NCBI RefSeq assembly: GCF_039941195.1
Contig: NZ_JBDVFA010000039.1
Span: forward strand, 11,459 to 75,458
Origin: Aurantibacter_A sp039941195
GTDB lineage: Bacteria; Bacteroidota; Bacteroidia; Flavobacteriales; Flavobacteriaceae
Length of the DNA: 64,000 bases
Direction of reading: 5' to 3'
Position 1 is the first letter of the stretch. Every line of letters starts with the position of its first letter. Under the pieces are notes generated by a model. That model was given only the letters and a program-made list of their open reading frames with translations, was not told where the DNA came from and did no database searches. The position numbers and the translations under genes were made by a program. Positions 17,505 through 25,413 of the stretch are shown piece after piece.

Positions 17505-18356
17505 ATGACAAACATTTTAATTCCAACAGATTTTTCAGCTAATGCTCTTCATGCACTTCGTTATGCCAATTTCTTGTTTAAAAATGAAGAATGCACATTT
17601 TATATTTTAAATGCTTTTCAAACAGGCGCTTCAAACCTCGAAAGCCTAAGAAACAAACAGAGAAATACAAGATTGTTTAGAATTACTAAAGAAGCTGCAG
17701 AGCGAGACTTAAAAGAAGTTTTAAAAACAATTCAATCAGAGGATAATAATGTTCAACACACTTATAAAACCATTGCCATAGCAGATTCCTTACTGAATGC
17801 AATTGGCAAGTCAGCAATTGAACTAAATATTTCTTGCATATTTATGGGAACACAAGGTGCTAGTGGCTTAAAAGGAGTATTTATGGGTAGTAATACAGTT
17901 ACCATTATCAAGAAAATAGATTTTTGCCCAATAATCGCAGTCCCTTCAGAATATAATTTTGAAATTCCAAAAACTATACTTTTCACAACAGGCTTTGAAC
18001 ATGTATATGATAAATATGAACTTAAACCAATGTTATTATTGGCAAAGCTTTATGATTCTAAAATTCAAGTGCTACACTTAGTCGATAAAACAAAAATTAT
18101 TGAACACAAAGAGACCGCTAAAAAAGTAATTGCAAAACGACTTACAAATGTGGCTTATGAAATAATAGAAATAAAAAAAAAGGAATCTATATCCTCTGAA
18201 ATTGCTACACTTGTTAAACAAAATAAAGAAATTGGCATGGTAGCCATTATTGATTACTGGCATAGTTTTATGGAAAAACTAACCCACGAACCTGTAGTTA
18301 AAAATATAGCCTTTAAAACTAAAGTTCCCTTGCTTGTGATGCATTTACCCGAATAA
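17505..18356 (+). CDS. Two-domain universal stress protein (USP 3)
   Basis: 283 residues, beginning NILIPTDFSANALHALRYAN. The first domain holds the ATP motif (GTQG-x9-GSNT); the second lacks it. The start is 15 nt after the usp2 stop with no room for a promoter, so it should be expressed from the usp2 operator-promoter. The C-terminal half (LFTTGFEHVYDKYEL) replaces the LFPTDY motif seen at the same place in USP 4 and 6, so the second domain is diverging faster than the first. Confidence 0.92.
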   Translation: MTNILIPTDFSANALHALRYANFLFKNEECTFYILNAFQTGASNLESLRNKQRNTRLFRITKEAAERDLKEVLKTIQSEDNNVQHTYKTIAIADSLLNAIGKSAIELNISCIFMGTQGASGLKGVFMGSNTVTIIKKIDFCPIIAVPSEYNFEIPKTILFTTGFEHVYDKYELKPMLLLAKLYDSKIQVLHLVDKTKIIEHKETAKKVIAKRLTNVAYEIIEIKKKESISSEIATLVKQNKEIGMVAIIDYWHSFMEKLTHEPVVKNIAFKTKVPLLVMHLPE

Positions 18357-18371
18357 AATAGAAACTCAGTT

Positions 18372-18629
18372 TTAACTTTTTAACAGTCGATTATTATCCG
18401 AGATATCCTTTTTATTTTGATCTTTTAAACTACTAATGGGAAAACCAAGACATTTCAACTCAGACTCTACCCTTGCTAATGCTATCTTGCTTGCATATAA
18501 AAATGTAATTGTACTATTTTTAATATCCATATCTAAAATGACAATATCTTTTATACGAGACAGATTGCGTGAAATTATTTGTTTTCCTTCTGATGTACTA
18601 AAATTTTTTAATGTAGCTGACTTTCTCAT
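18372..18629 (-). CDS. Small HMA-like protein lacking the metal-binding CxxC (hypothetical)
   Basis: 85 residues, on the opposite strand to the stress genes. The centre looks like a ferredoxin-type beta-alpha-beta fold of heavy-metal-associated domains (IVILDMDIKNSTITFLY, then a helix, then LKCLGFPI). The metal-binding CxxC is absent; the only Cys lies in the CLGFPI strand. It may therefore bind something else or act in protein contacts. Small size alone would leave doubt, but a same-strand operator-promoter with the island's exact geometry lies 16 nt upstream, which supports it as a real and co-regulated gene. Function unknown. Confidence 0.65.
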   Translation of the reverse strand: MRKSATLKNFSTSEGKQIISRNLSRIKDIVILDMDIKNSTITFLYASKIALARVESELKCLGFPISSLKDQNKKDISDNNRLLKS

Positions 18630-18644
18630 GATATTAGTTTTCGC

Positions 18645-18687
18645 AAAAAATAAAAACTTATTGAAAGCTATAAAATGACATATATCA
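18645..18687 (-). promoter_or_regulatory. Minus-strand class II operator-promoter of the HMA-like gene
   Basis: On the minus strand the operator reads CTGA-TATATG-TCAT (core 18687-18676). After 23 nt follows TATTTTTT (18652-18645), one base from TAnnTTTG, and the ATG of the small gene comes 16 nt later. The weaker -7 box makes this the least certain of the seven. Confidence 0.55.
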
Positions 18688-18733
18688 GTTTCGAAAAAAA
18701 AACATTCTCAATTTTAAAATAAAACATACTTCC

Positions 18734-19687
18734 ATGGACAAAAATCCTCAAAATCTTGTTTTTGCAATTGATATAGGCGGAACCTATACTAAAATAGGTC
18801 TCGTTAATCAAGAAGGCGATGTTCTTGATAGTCGAAAATTTAATACTGACGCCAAACAACCCTACAGCCAATTCATCAAAAAACTTTCCGATGAAATACA
18901 AATACTAGTCACTCCTTTTAAAAAAAAATATACTATTCATGCAATTGGAATTGGCGCTCCAAATGCAAGCTATATTTCTGGCAAAATGATAAGCCCTCCA
19001 AACTTTAGATGGGGCGAAAGTGTAATCATAAAAGATAACATACAAAACTTACTCAAATTACCGGCATATATTACCAATGACGCCAATGCGGCTGCCTTAG
19101 GAGAGCTTTATTATGGAGCAGGAAAAGCCATGACTAATTTTATTGTACTTACTCTAGGAACAGGTTTAGGCAGTGGTATCATAAACGAAAGCAAATTAAT
19201 TTATGGCCAATACGGCATGGCTGGTGAATTAGGACATGTAAATGTGTATCCGGAAGGAAGGCAATGCAATTGCGGACTAAAAGGTTGCCTGGAAACCTAT
19301 GCATCTGTGACTGGCATAAAGCGAACTGTTTTTGAATTACTATCTGATAATAATTCCGATTCCTTATTGCGAAGTTATAGTTACGACCAACTCGATGGGA
19401 AAACAATATCAGAAGCTGCACACAAAGGGGATGAACTAGCTTTAAAGGCATTCGATAAAACTGCTAAAATTCTCGGTCGAAAAATGGCGGACTCCGTCGC
19501 TCACTTAGAACCGGAAGCCTTTATATTATCAGGTGGATTAAGCCATGCCGGTGACTTATTTATCCAACCACTTAAAAATTACATGGAAGCTGCTTTATTT
19601 AAAGCCTATAAAAACAAAGTAAAAATAATATTATCCAAAGCTACCAGTTCAGATTCAATACTTGGGCCAGCCGCCCTAGCTTGGTAA
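18734..19687 (+). CDS. ROK-family sugar kinase (glucokinase-like)
   Basis: 317 residues, a cytosolic ROK kinase. The N-terminal phosphate loop is AIDIGGTYTKIGLV, the catalytic Asp is in ITNDANAAALGE, and the zinc-binding CNCGLKGC...E signature follows GELGHVNV, with the glycine-rich nucleotide loop LTLGTGLGSG. The likely reaction is ATP-dependent phosphorylation of glucose or a related hexose. ROK substrate range is broad, so N-acetyl-hexosamines remain possible. It has no DNA-binding domain, so it is a kinase and not a repressor. It lies within the stress island, but no -7 box sits at the diagnostic distance from the nearest TGA-N6-TCA on its strand. Confidence 0.9.
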   Translation: MDKNPQNLVFAIDIGGTYTKIGLVNQEGDVLDSRKFNTDAKQPYSQFIKKLSDEIQILVTPFKKKYTIHAIGIGAPNASYISGKMISPPNFRWGESVIIKDNIQNLLKLPAYITNDANAAALGELYYGAGKAMTNFIVLTLGTGLGSGIINESKLIYGQYGMAGELGHVNVYPEGRQCNCGLKGCLETYASVTGIKRTVFELLSDNNSDSLLRSYSYDQLDGKTISEAAHKGDELALKAFDKTAKILGRKMADSVAHLEPEAFILSGGLSHAGDLFIQPLKNYMEAALFKAYKNKVKIILSKATSSDSILGPAALAW

Positions 19688-19725
19688 CAGACCAACTTAA
19701 ACTAAAATTTTAATTAATTTTCTTA

Positions 19726-20025
19726 CTAAGAATTTTGTTTTATAGCTCCAACAATCTCTTGTTTTGGTAATGCTCCTGATTTACGCCATAATTGTTTTCC
19801 ATTTTTAAATAAAAGCATTGTTGGCACACCTCTTACTTGATATTTACTGGCTAACGACTGATTTTTATCAACATCTATTTTAAAAATACGAACGCCGTCT
19901 CCTAACTCTTTTTTTACCTCTTTAAGAATAGGAGCTAATGTTTTACAAGGACCACACCAATCTGCAAAAAAATCTACTAATACTGGCACTTCAGAAGAAA
20001 TAACTTTTTCAAAATTTCCTTTCAT
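19726..20025 (-). CDS. trxA: Thioredoxin
   Basis: 99 residues, a minimal thioredoxin. It has the active site WCGPCK in LVDFFADWCGPCKTLAP and the cis-proline loop VRGVPTMLLFKNG. It lacks a signal peptide and so acts in the cytosol as a protein disulfide reductase. It is divergently transcribed from usp4; the 118-bp spacer holds the usp4 operator, but I see no matching -7 box at the diagnostic distance for this strand. Its place inside the stress island suggests a redox role in the same programme, which is inference from context. Confidence 0.93.
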   Translation of the reverse strand: MKGNFEKVISSEVPVLVDFFADWCGPCKTLAPILKEVKKELGDGVRIFKIDVDKNQSLASKYQVRGVPTMLLFKNGKQLWRKSGALPKQEIVGAIKQNS

Positions 20026-20074
20026 AACATCTTAAATTTATACTGCAAATTACAAAATACTAAGGTGGATAACC

Positions 20075-20117
20075 TGACGAATATCATGGTTTATCCCTAT
20101 TCTTCATACTAGTTTTG
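20075..20117 (+). promoter_or_regulatory. Class II operator-promoter of usp4-usp5
   Basis: The operator CTGA-CGAATA-TCAT has its core at 20075-20086. Exactly 23 nt later is the -7 box TAGTTTTG (20110-20117), a full match to TAnnTTTG. The usp4 ATG is at 20144. The inner bases closely resemble the usp2 site. Confidence 0.78.
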
Positions 20118-20143
20118 ATTTATGTACTTTAAAAACTAGCATT

Positions 20144-20986
20144 ATGTTACGCATACTACTTCCTACTGATTTTTCAGACAACTCTTATGGAGCTATCCAA
20201 TACACTTTGCAACTATTTAAAAATGTAGCATGTGAATTTTCCTTACTACACATTTACATGCCACCAGTTTACCAAGCACAATATTTAGCAGGAAGCCCTG
20301 GACAATTAGGCCTTGGTGATGTCGTAAAAGAAACAGCAAATACCAATTTAAAAAAATTAAAACAACGTATTGTTAATGAATTTGATAATGAAAAACATTC
20401 GTTTGAAACCTCTGCTTATTTAAATACGCTTCCTAATCAGGTAGACGAAATGGTGGAAGCGAAAAATATAGACCTTATTGTTATGGGTACCCAAGGTGCT
20501 ACTGGTGCTGAAGAAATATTGTTTGGCACCCACACCGTACATATTATTAATAGAGCAAAATGTCCCGTGTTGGCTATTCCTCCCAACTTTGAGTATGAAA
20601 CTCCTAAAGAAATTTTATTTCCAACAGATTACGAAATAGAATTTAAGCCAGAGCCTCTAAAAATGTTATTAGAATTAGCTAAACAACACATATCTAGCAT
20701 TGAAGTACTGCATGTCGCAAATGAAGATAATCTATCAAAAAAACAAGAGGAGAACAAAGAAAAATTAAATATAATCTTAGAACACACTGCTCATCTTTTT
20801 CATGAGCAACCACACCAAGAGGTTATTCATGCCATCAACAAATTTCAACTAAAACATAAAATGAACTTGCTGGTAATGATACAAAATAAACACACATTTT
20901 TTCAGCGTCTTTTTATTGAACCTGTTATTAAAAAAATAGGCTTACATATTACAATTCCATTTATGGTTATCCCACATTTTAAATAA
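20144..20986 (+). CDS. Two-domain universal stress protein (USP 4)
   Basis: 280 residues. The first domain begins RILLPTDFSDNSYGAIQYTL and has the ATP motif GTQG-x9-GTHT. The second domain restarts with EILFPTDYEIEFKPEPLKML, showing the internal duplication clearly, but it has no nucleotide motif. A short Gly-rich insertion (about residues 44-55, LAGSPGQLGLGD) sits in the loop after the first beta-alpha pair. It has its own operator-promoter and is followed after 8 nt by USP 5. Confidence 0.92.
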   Translation: MLRILLPTDFSDNSYGAIQYTLQLFKNVACEFSLLHIYMPPVYQAQYLAGSPGQLGLGDVVKETANTNLKKLKQRIVNEFDNEKHSFETSAYLNTLPNQVDEMVEAKNIDLIVMGTQGATGAEEILFGTHTVHIINRAKCPVLAIPPNFEYETPKEILFPTDYEIEFKPEPLKMLLELAKQHISSIEVLHVANEDNLSKKQEENKEKLNIILEHTAHLFHEQPHQEVIHAINKFQLKHKMNLLVMIQNKHTFFQRLFIEPVIKKIGLHITIPFMVIPHFK

Positions 20987-20994
20987 TAGTTGTT

Positions 20995-21846
20995 ATGTAC
21001 AATATTCTAGTTCCAACAGATTTCTCAAATGATTCGTATAACGCCCTATACTATGCTACTCGGTTATATAAAAATCAAAATTGTACATTTCATATAATGC
21101 ATGCTTATAATAGCAATACCCAGTTTAAAGAAGAATATTATGGGCTAAACAAATCTGACAATATAGACGATTTTTTAAAGCGAAGAACAGCTGAATGTTT
21201 ACTTGAAACATACCATAGAATAGTATTAGATACCGAACAAAATTCGTTGCATAAATTCAATACGGTATCCACCAATAAACCTTTAGACAAAGCAATTAAA
21301 AGTTATGTCACTAAAAATAAAATTGAACTCGTTGTAATGGGGTCTAAGGGAGCAACAGGAGCTCTTAATATTTTTATTGGTGGGAATACTATTAAAATTG
21401 TTAAGAGTAATATAGCTTGCCCCATTCTTTGCATTCCTAAACAAATAGATTTTATACCTATTTCAAAGGTTGGCTATATTACTAGTTTTAAGCATTCAAT
21501 TGAAAAAAAATCCCTTTCAATATTACATTCGTTGATTACCGAACACAAAGCTACTTTAAATGCGATACATATTTGTGATGACGAAAACATGAATGCATTC
21601 CAAGAAGAGAACAAAGAATTATTAATTGAATATTTTCAAGATTGTATCCCACGTTTTCACGTACTACCCTATGATAAAACAAAAGCTCAAACCATTTCTA
21701 ATTTTGCGCAAGATCAAGAATTAAGTCTTTTAGCAATGTGCTATTATCAGCATACTTTTTTGGATAGCATATTTAGAGAACCCGTAGTATTAGATCTAAG
21801 TATATATACCGAAATACCGCTACTAATTCTCCCCACTAAAGCATGA
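20995..21846 (+). CDS. Two-domain universal stress protein (USP 5), altered nucleotide motif
   Basis: 283 residues, same architecture, starting NILVPTDFSNDSYNALYYAT. The ATP motif is G-x2-G-x9-G-G (GSKG...GGNT): the final Ser/Thr that contacts phosphate in the other five paralogs is Gly here, so nucleotide binding may be weakened. The second domain starts with GYITSFKHS rather than PTD. It lies 8 nt after usp4, surely the same transcript. Its TGA stop codon (21844-21846) is also the first half-site of the operator controlling usp6. Confidence 0.92.
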   Translation: MYNILVPTDFSNDSYNALYYATRLYKNQNCTFHIMHAYNSNTQFKEEYYGLNKSDNIDDFLKRRTAECLLETYHRIVLDTEQNSLHKFNTVSTNKPLDKAIKSYVTKNKIELVVMGSKGATGALNIFIGGNTIKIVKSNIACPILCIPKQIDFIPISKVGYITSFKHSIEKKSLSILHSLITEHKATLNAIHICDDENMNAFQEENKELLIEYFQDCIPRFHVLPYDKTKAQTISNFAQDQELSLLAMCYYQHTFLDSIFREPVVLDLSIYTEIPLLILPTKA

Positions 21847-21886
21847 TAATTATCATTTGGTAAGACTTATTAGTATCATACATTTA
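21844..21886 (+). promoter_or_regulatory. Class II operator-promoter of usp6, overlapping the usp5 stop codon
   Basis: The operator ATGA-TAATTA-TCAT has its core at 21844-21855 and is a perfect palindrome including the six central bases. The -7-like box TACATTTA (21879-21886) comes exactly 23 nt later, one base from TAnnTTTG. The usp6 ATG is at 21910. Confidence 0.72.
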
Positions 21887-21909
21887 GTTCATAACCTAAT
21901 TCAATTGTC

Positions 21910-22758
21910 ATGAACAAAAGAGTCTTACTACCAACAGATTTTTCTAAAAACGCCCTAAACGCTATCAGATTTACTCTTGAACTATACAAGAATGTACGTT
22001 GTGACTTTTATTTTTTAAACGCCTTTCATGCTAAAGGATATTCTTTAGATAGCTTTTTAGTTCCAGAACCTGGCGAACATTATTATGAAGCAGAAAAATC
22101 AACGTCAGAAAAAGAGATGAAACAATTGATAGAAGGGCTTCGTTTTCAACCAAAAAATAGTAATCATACGTATCACAGCATCTGTTCTTTTAACTCATTA
22201 CTATTAGCGACAGAAAATATAATAAAAACTAAAGATATTGACATTATTATTATGGGCACAAAAGGTATTACTGATGATTCAAATGCCGTTTTGGGTACCA
22301 ACTCAATTGGTATTATGGAAAAAATTACACAATGTCCTGTATTAGCAATACCCGCCCAATTTAGTTTCTCACCTCCCAAAGAAATTGTATTTCCAACAGA
22401 TTACAAAACACCATTTAAAAGAGCAAAACTAGGATACATGTTTGAGATTGCTAAAATTCATAAAACTAGCATTCGCATATTACATATTGAGAAATCTGAA
22501 TTTCTTACTAAAGATCAAGAAAATAACAAAATGTTGCTCACCGAAATGCTACAAGATATAGACCATAGTTTTCACACCCTTTCAAAAGTTGGTATAAATG
22601 AAGGTGTTGAAGCTTTTATTGAAAGTAGAGGCAGCGATATGATTGCTTTTTTAAATAGAAAACATCGATTCTTTAGTAGCATATTATCTAACCCTTTAAT
22701 TAAAGAACTTGGTTATTACAGTAAGATTCCAATATTGGTATTAAAAGATAACTCATAA
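21910..22758 (+). CDS. Two-domain universal stress protein (USP 6)
   Basis: 282 residues, beginning RVLLPTDFSKNALNAIRFTL. The ATP motif GTKG-x9-GTNS is intact in the first domain. The second domain opens with EIVFPTDYKTPFKRAKLGYM and again has no nucleotide motif. It has a separate operator-promoter and closes the array of six. The following lipoprotein gene starts 58 nt downstream without a recognisable promoter of its own, so read-through is likely. Confidence 0.92.
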   Translation: MNKRVLLPTDFSKNALNAIRFTLELYKNVRCDFYFLNAFHAKGYSLDSFLVPEPGEHYYEAEKSTSEKEMKQLIEGLRFQPKNSNHTYHSICSFNSLLLATENIIKTKDIDIIIMGTKGITDDSNAVLGTNSIGIMEKITQCPVLAIPAQFSFSPPKEIVFPTDYKTPFKRAKLGYMFEIAKIHKTSIRILHIEKSEFLTKDQENNKMLLTEMLQDIDHSFHTLSKVGINEGVEAFIESRGSDMIAFLNRKHRFFSSILSNPLIKELGYYSKIPILVLKDNS

Positions 22759-22816
22759 TTGAGTTAGTGTAATTCGAGATTTCTAAACATTTTAAAAAAA
22801 CGTAAAAACACCAATC

Positions 22817-23509
22817 ATGATTAAAAATTTAACCATAATTCTTCTACTTACTACTTTGTTTTACAGTTGTAGCTCAACTCAATTAGTTAGTAATTGGAAA
22901 GATCCTGATACTGTTTTATTTCACGCCTATAAGGTTCTCATTGTTGGTATGACAGAAAACGAAGATGTACGAGTCGATTTTGAAACTAAACTTCAAAAGG
23001 AATTTGAAAAACGTGATATAGAAGCTATGCGAAGCATAGATCTTTTTGATGTAGAATTCACATCTGCGAAACAATCTGAACAACAACTTACTGAAGTAGA
23101 AGAGCAACTATTAGATAAAGATTTTGACGCCATACTTTTTACGAAAGTTATCGGTTCTGAAGACAAAAAAACACTACGTTCAAAAATATCTAGAGCAGAA
23201 AATTATTTAAATTCTTTTCATGATGATTACATGGATCATCAAGATATATACTATAAAGAAGACTATTATGAAACCTTCTCCATATTTCAGGTAGAAACTG
23301 CTTTATATTGTATATGTGTAGGCAAAGAACGACAAACCATATGGAGAGCTGGCATTGAAATAACCGACCCAAAAAACTTTAACAAATCTATTGATGAATA
23401 CATCAAGTTAGTACTAATGGCTATGGGAGAACAAGATTTAATCTTTCATGAAAAAGATAAGAATGATACTTCTTATCATACTAGAAAAATTAACTACAAA
23501 TCCATCTAG
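22817..23509 (+). CDS. Predicted lipoprotein of unknown function at the end of the stress island
   Basis: 230 residues. The N-terminus is a clear lipoprotein signal (IILLLTTLFYSC, then SSTQLVSNW), so the protein is anchored to a membrane, probably facing the periplasm. The start of the mature part (STQLVSNWKDPD) resembles a group of Bacteroidota and proteobacterial lipoproteins with a CSST...SW.dp opening, a relation I cannot name further. The middle is acidic and Tyr-rich. It lies 58 nt behind usp6 on the same strand and may be co-transcribed. Function unknown. Confidence 0.75.
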   Translation: MIKNLTIILLLTTLFYSCSSTQLVSNWKDPDTVLFHAYKVLIVGMTENEDVRVDFETKLQKEFEKRDIEAMRSIDLFDVEFTSAKQSEQQLTEVEEQLLDKDFDAILFTKVIGSEDKKTLRSKISRAENYLNSFHDDYMDHQDIYYKEDYYETFSIFQVETALYCICVGKERQTIWRAGIEITDPKNFNKSIDEYIKLVLMAMGEQDLIFHEKDKNDTSYHTRKINYKSI

Positions 23510-23546
23510 CGCTATTCATTGTTAAAAAATTTACTGGAAGTTAATT

Positions 23547-24956
23547 TTATAAAAGCGGACTAAACACTTTTCCAAAGCCTTCTCTAAGCTTTTCACTAAA
23601 TGGTCTTTTTAAATGCTCTTCAAAAGAAAGCAACCTACAAATATTGCTATCTTTTAGAAAGTCTTCTTTTAACAACTTTGCAAAATTATCATCGTAAATG
23701 ATAGCGTTAACCTCATAATTTTGTTCAAAACTACGATCATCTAGATTTGCCGTACCTATAGTTGCTAATTTATCGTCACTTACGATAATCTTGCTATGTA
23801 AAAAACCATCTGGGAAATGATAAATTTTAACACCAGACTTCAGTAACGCCTCATAATAAGCACGTACACACCATCCTACTAGCTTACTATCTACTTTTTC
23901 TGATATCATAAGCCTAACATCTACCCCACTTAGCGCAGCACTTTGAATGGCTTGTAGTATTGCTGGCCCAGGAATTACATAAGGGTTCGTAATAAAAAGA
24001 TAATCTTTTGCCTGATTTATTATGGTAAAATAAGCTTGTTCCAAAACAGGAAAATCATCATCTGGGCCTCCAGAAACAATCTGTACCTTTTTATTAGAAG
24101 TATTTGCATTAGACTTTATTTCACTTGGAGGTGAAATGGCTATTAATTTTTGGCTCACTAAATACCAATCTGATGCAAATACATCATCTAAATTTCTTGA
24201 TGCTGGACCTTCAATTCTCAAATGCATATCGTGCCACTTACCTAGATTAGGATCACCTTTTAAATATTTGTCAGATATATTTATACCTCCTGTAAAAGCA
24301 ATTTCACCATCAACAACAATTATTTTTCGATGATTTCGGTAATTTATAGACCGAATAAAGCGTCCGAATTTAAAAGGCAGAAAAGGATAGACTTCAACTC
24401 CAATGGCTAATAGTTTTTTTAAGTACGTTTTTGTTAATGAAAAACTACCGACACCATCATAAATCATTCTAACTTGAACCCCTTGTTCAATTTTTTCTTG
24501 AAATAATTGTAATATTCTATTGGCAAGTTCTCCATCTTCGAAAATGTAATACTGTAAATGAATTTGACTTTCAGCATTTTTTAAGGCTTCGAATATGGCA
24601 TCAAACGTATTTTTTCCATTTTTTAGAAATTCAACTTTATTATCACTGGTTACAGGAAAATTACAATTCTTGTAAATAAGTTTCATCAATTTGTCATATT
24701 CATTTTTCAATACTTCATTCATAAGTACTGAAGAATCTGAAGTAGTGATAGAAAATCTCTTTTTATGATTTAACAGCTTATTTTTTCGTCTGTTTCTACC
24801 CAATAACAGATAAAGCAAAATACCACCAACCGGCAAAGTAAATATTGTTAAAAGCCAAGCTAAGGTTTTAGATGGCTTTACACCGTGCAAAAGAATACTT
24901 AATACTATGACCAGGGCCGCAAATACATAAAGTGAAAGAAAAATAGTTGACCACAC
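23547..24956 (-). CDS. cls: Cardiolipin synthase (phospholipase D superfamily)
   Basis: 469 residues. It joins two phosphatidylglycerols to cardiolipin plus glycerol at the inner membrane. Two N-terminal hydrophobic segments (about 1-60) precede two phospholipase D domains with HKD motifs: HRKIIVVDGEIAFTGG in the first and HSKIIVSDDKLATIGT in the second. The full length and both motifs indicate an active ClsA-type enzyme. It is convergent with the lipoprotein gene; the gap of 37 nt holds no strong terminator. The start is the ATG at 24956, with no better upstream choice. Confidence 0.9.
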   Translation of the reverse strand: MWSTIFLSLYVFAALVIVLSILLHGVKPSKTLAWLLTIFTLPVGGILLYLLLGRNRRKNKLLNHKKRFSITTSDSSVLMNEVLKNEYDKLMKLIYKNCNFPVTSDNKVEFLKNGKNTFDAIFEALKNAESQIHLQYYIFEDGELANRILQLFQEKIEQGVQVRMIYDGVGSFSLTKTYLKKLLAIGVEVYPFLPFKFGRFIRSINYRNHRKIIVVDGEIAFTGGINISDKYLKGDPNLGKWHDMHLRIEGPASRNLDDVFASDWYLVSQKLIAISPPSEIKSNANTSNKKVQIVSGGPDDDFPVLEQAYFTIINQAKDYLFITNPYVIPGPAILQAIQSAALSGVDVRLMISEKVDSKLVGWCVRAYYEALLKSGVKIYHFPDGFLHSKIIVSDDKLATIGTANLDDRSFEQNYEVNAIIYDDNFAKLLKEDFLKDSNICRLLSFEEHLKRPFSEKLREGFGKVFSPLL

Positions 24957-25137
24957 AGTAATAGCTTGAAAATTATACCCAGTTTTAATTTAATATAAGT
25001 GCTATAATAAAACTACTTAATTCGCCAAAAGTAATAGAAGAAGTAACAGTAGCACATGATATTGGTCAGATTAATAAATTTCAAAATTTTGTTTAGTAGG
25101 TAGTTTATGAAACTAACATATGGGCTTTTACCAATAC

Positions 25138-25229
25138 TACTCGAGGTGGCCCCTAAGCATCGGGGGAACCACACTCCAATTAAATCCAACAAAAAAAACC
25201 TTTCCAAAAAAGAAAGGTTTTTTTATCCG
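25138..25229 (-). repeat. 92-bp tandem repeat unit 1 (tRNA-Leu 3'-tail plus terminator, degenerate)
   Basis: This is the unit furthest from the tRNA. On the minus strand it runs terminator (25192-25223), then a piece of tRNA-Leu 3' end in which the T-loop is replaced by CCCCGATGCTTAGGGG, then the acceptor end CCACCTCGAGTA. The hairpin has decayed compared with units 2 and 3. Confidence 0.85.
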
Positions 25230-25321
25230 TACTCGAGGTGGCCCCGAAGCTTCGGGGGAACCCATACTCCAGTTTTATCCCACAAAAAAACCTTCCCAAA
25301 AAAGAAAGGTTTTTTAATCCG
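25230..25321 (-). repeat. 92-bp tandem repeat unit 2
   Basis: The unit has the same length and order as its neighbours: terminator (25284-25315), tRNA-like GGAGTATGGGTTC, perfect palindrome CCCCGAAGCTTCGGGG (25242-25257), and acceptor end CCACCTCGAGTACGG. It differs from unit 3 at a few positions. Confidence 0.9.
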
Positions 25322-25413
25322 TACTCGAAGTAGCCCCGAAGCTTCGGGGGAATCCAAACTCCAATTATATCCCACAAAAAAACCTTTCCAAAAAAGAAAG
25401 GTTTTTTAATCCG
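25322..25413 (-). repeat. 92-bp tandem repeat unit 3, adjoining tRNA-Leu
   Basis: The unit begins immediately after the discriminator base of tRNA-Leu. It holds the tRNA's own terminator (25376-25407), then the tRNA-like tail with the perfect palindrome at 25334-25349. The acceptor end is slightly changed (CTACTTCGAGTACGG). Confidence 0.9.
25376..25407 (-). terminator. Intrinsic terminator of tRNA-Leu (first of three copies)
   Basis: On the minus strand an AACCTTTC/GAAAGGTT stem with a T-rich loop is followed by a run of seven T. Copies lie at 25284-25315 and 25192-25223, each exactly 92 bp apart, giving a tandem series of terminators. Confidence 0.8.

Noticed and set aside
18676..18733. The TGA-N6-TCA at 18676 as an activator site for the ROK kinase on the plus strand
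   Set aside because: No TAnnTTTG-like box lies 23 nt downstream on the plus strand; the correct geometry exists only toward the minus-strand small gene.
25138..25413. Regular repeats that could suggest a CRISPR array
   Set aside because: The 92-bp units are contiguous copies with no unique spacers, and they derive from the neighbouring tRNA-Leu 3' end and its terminator; no cas gene is near.
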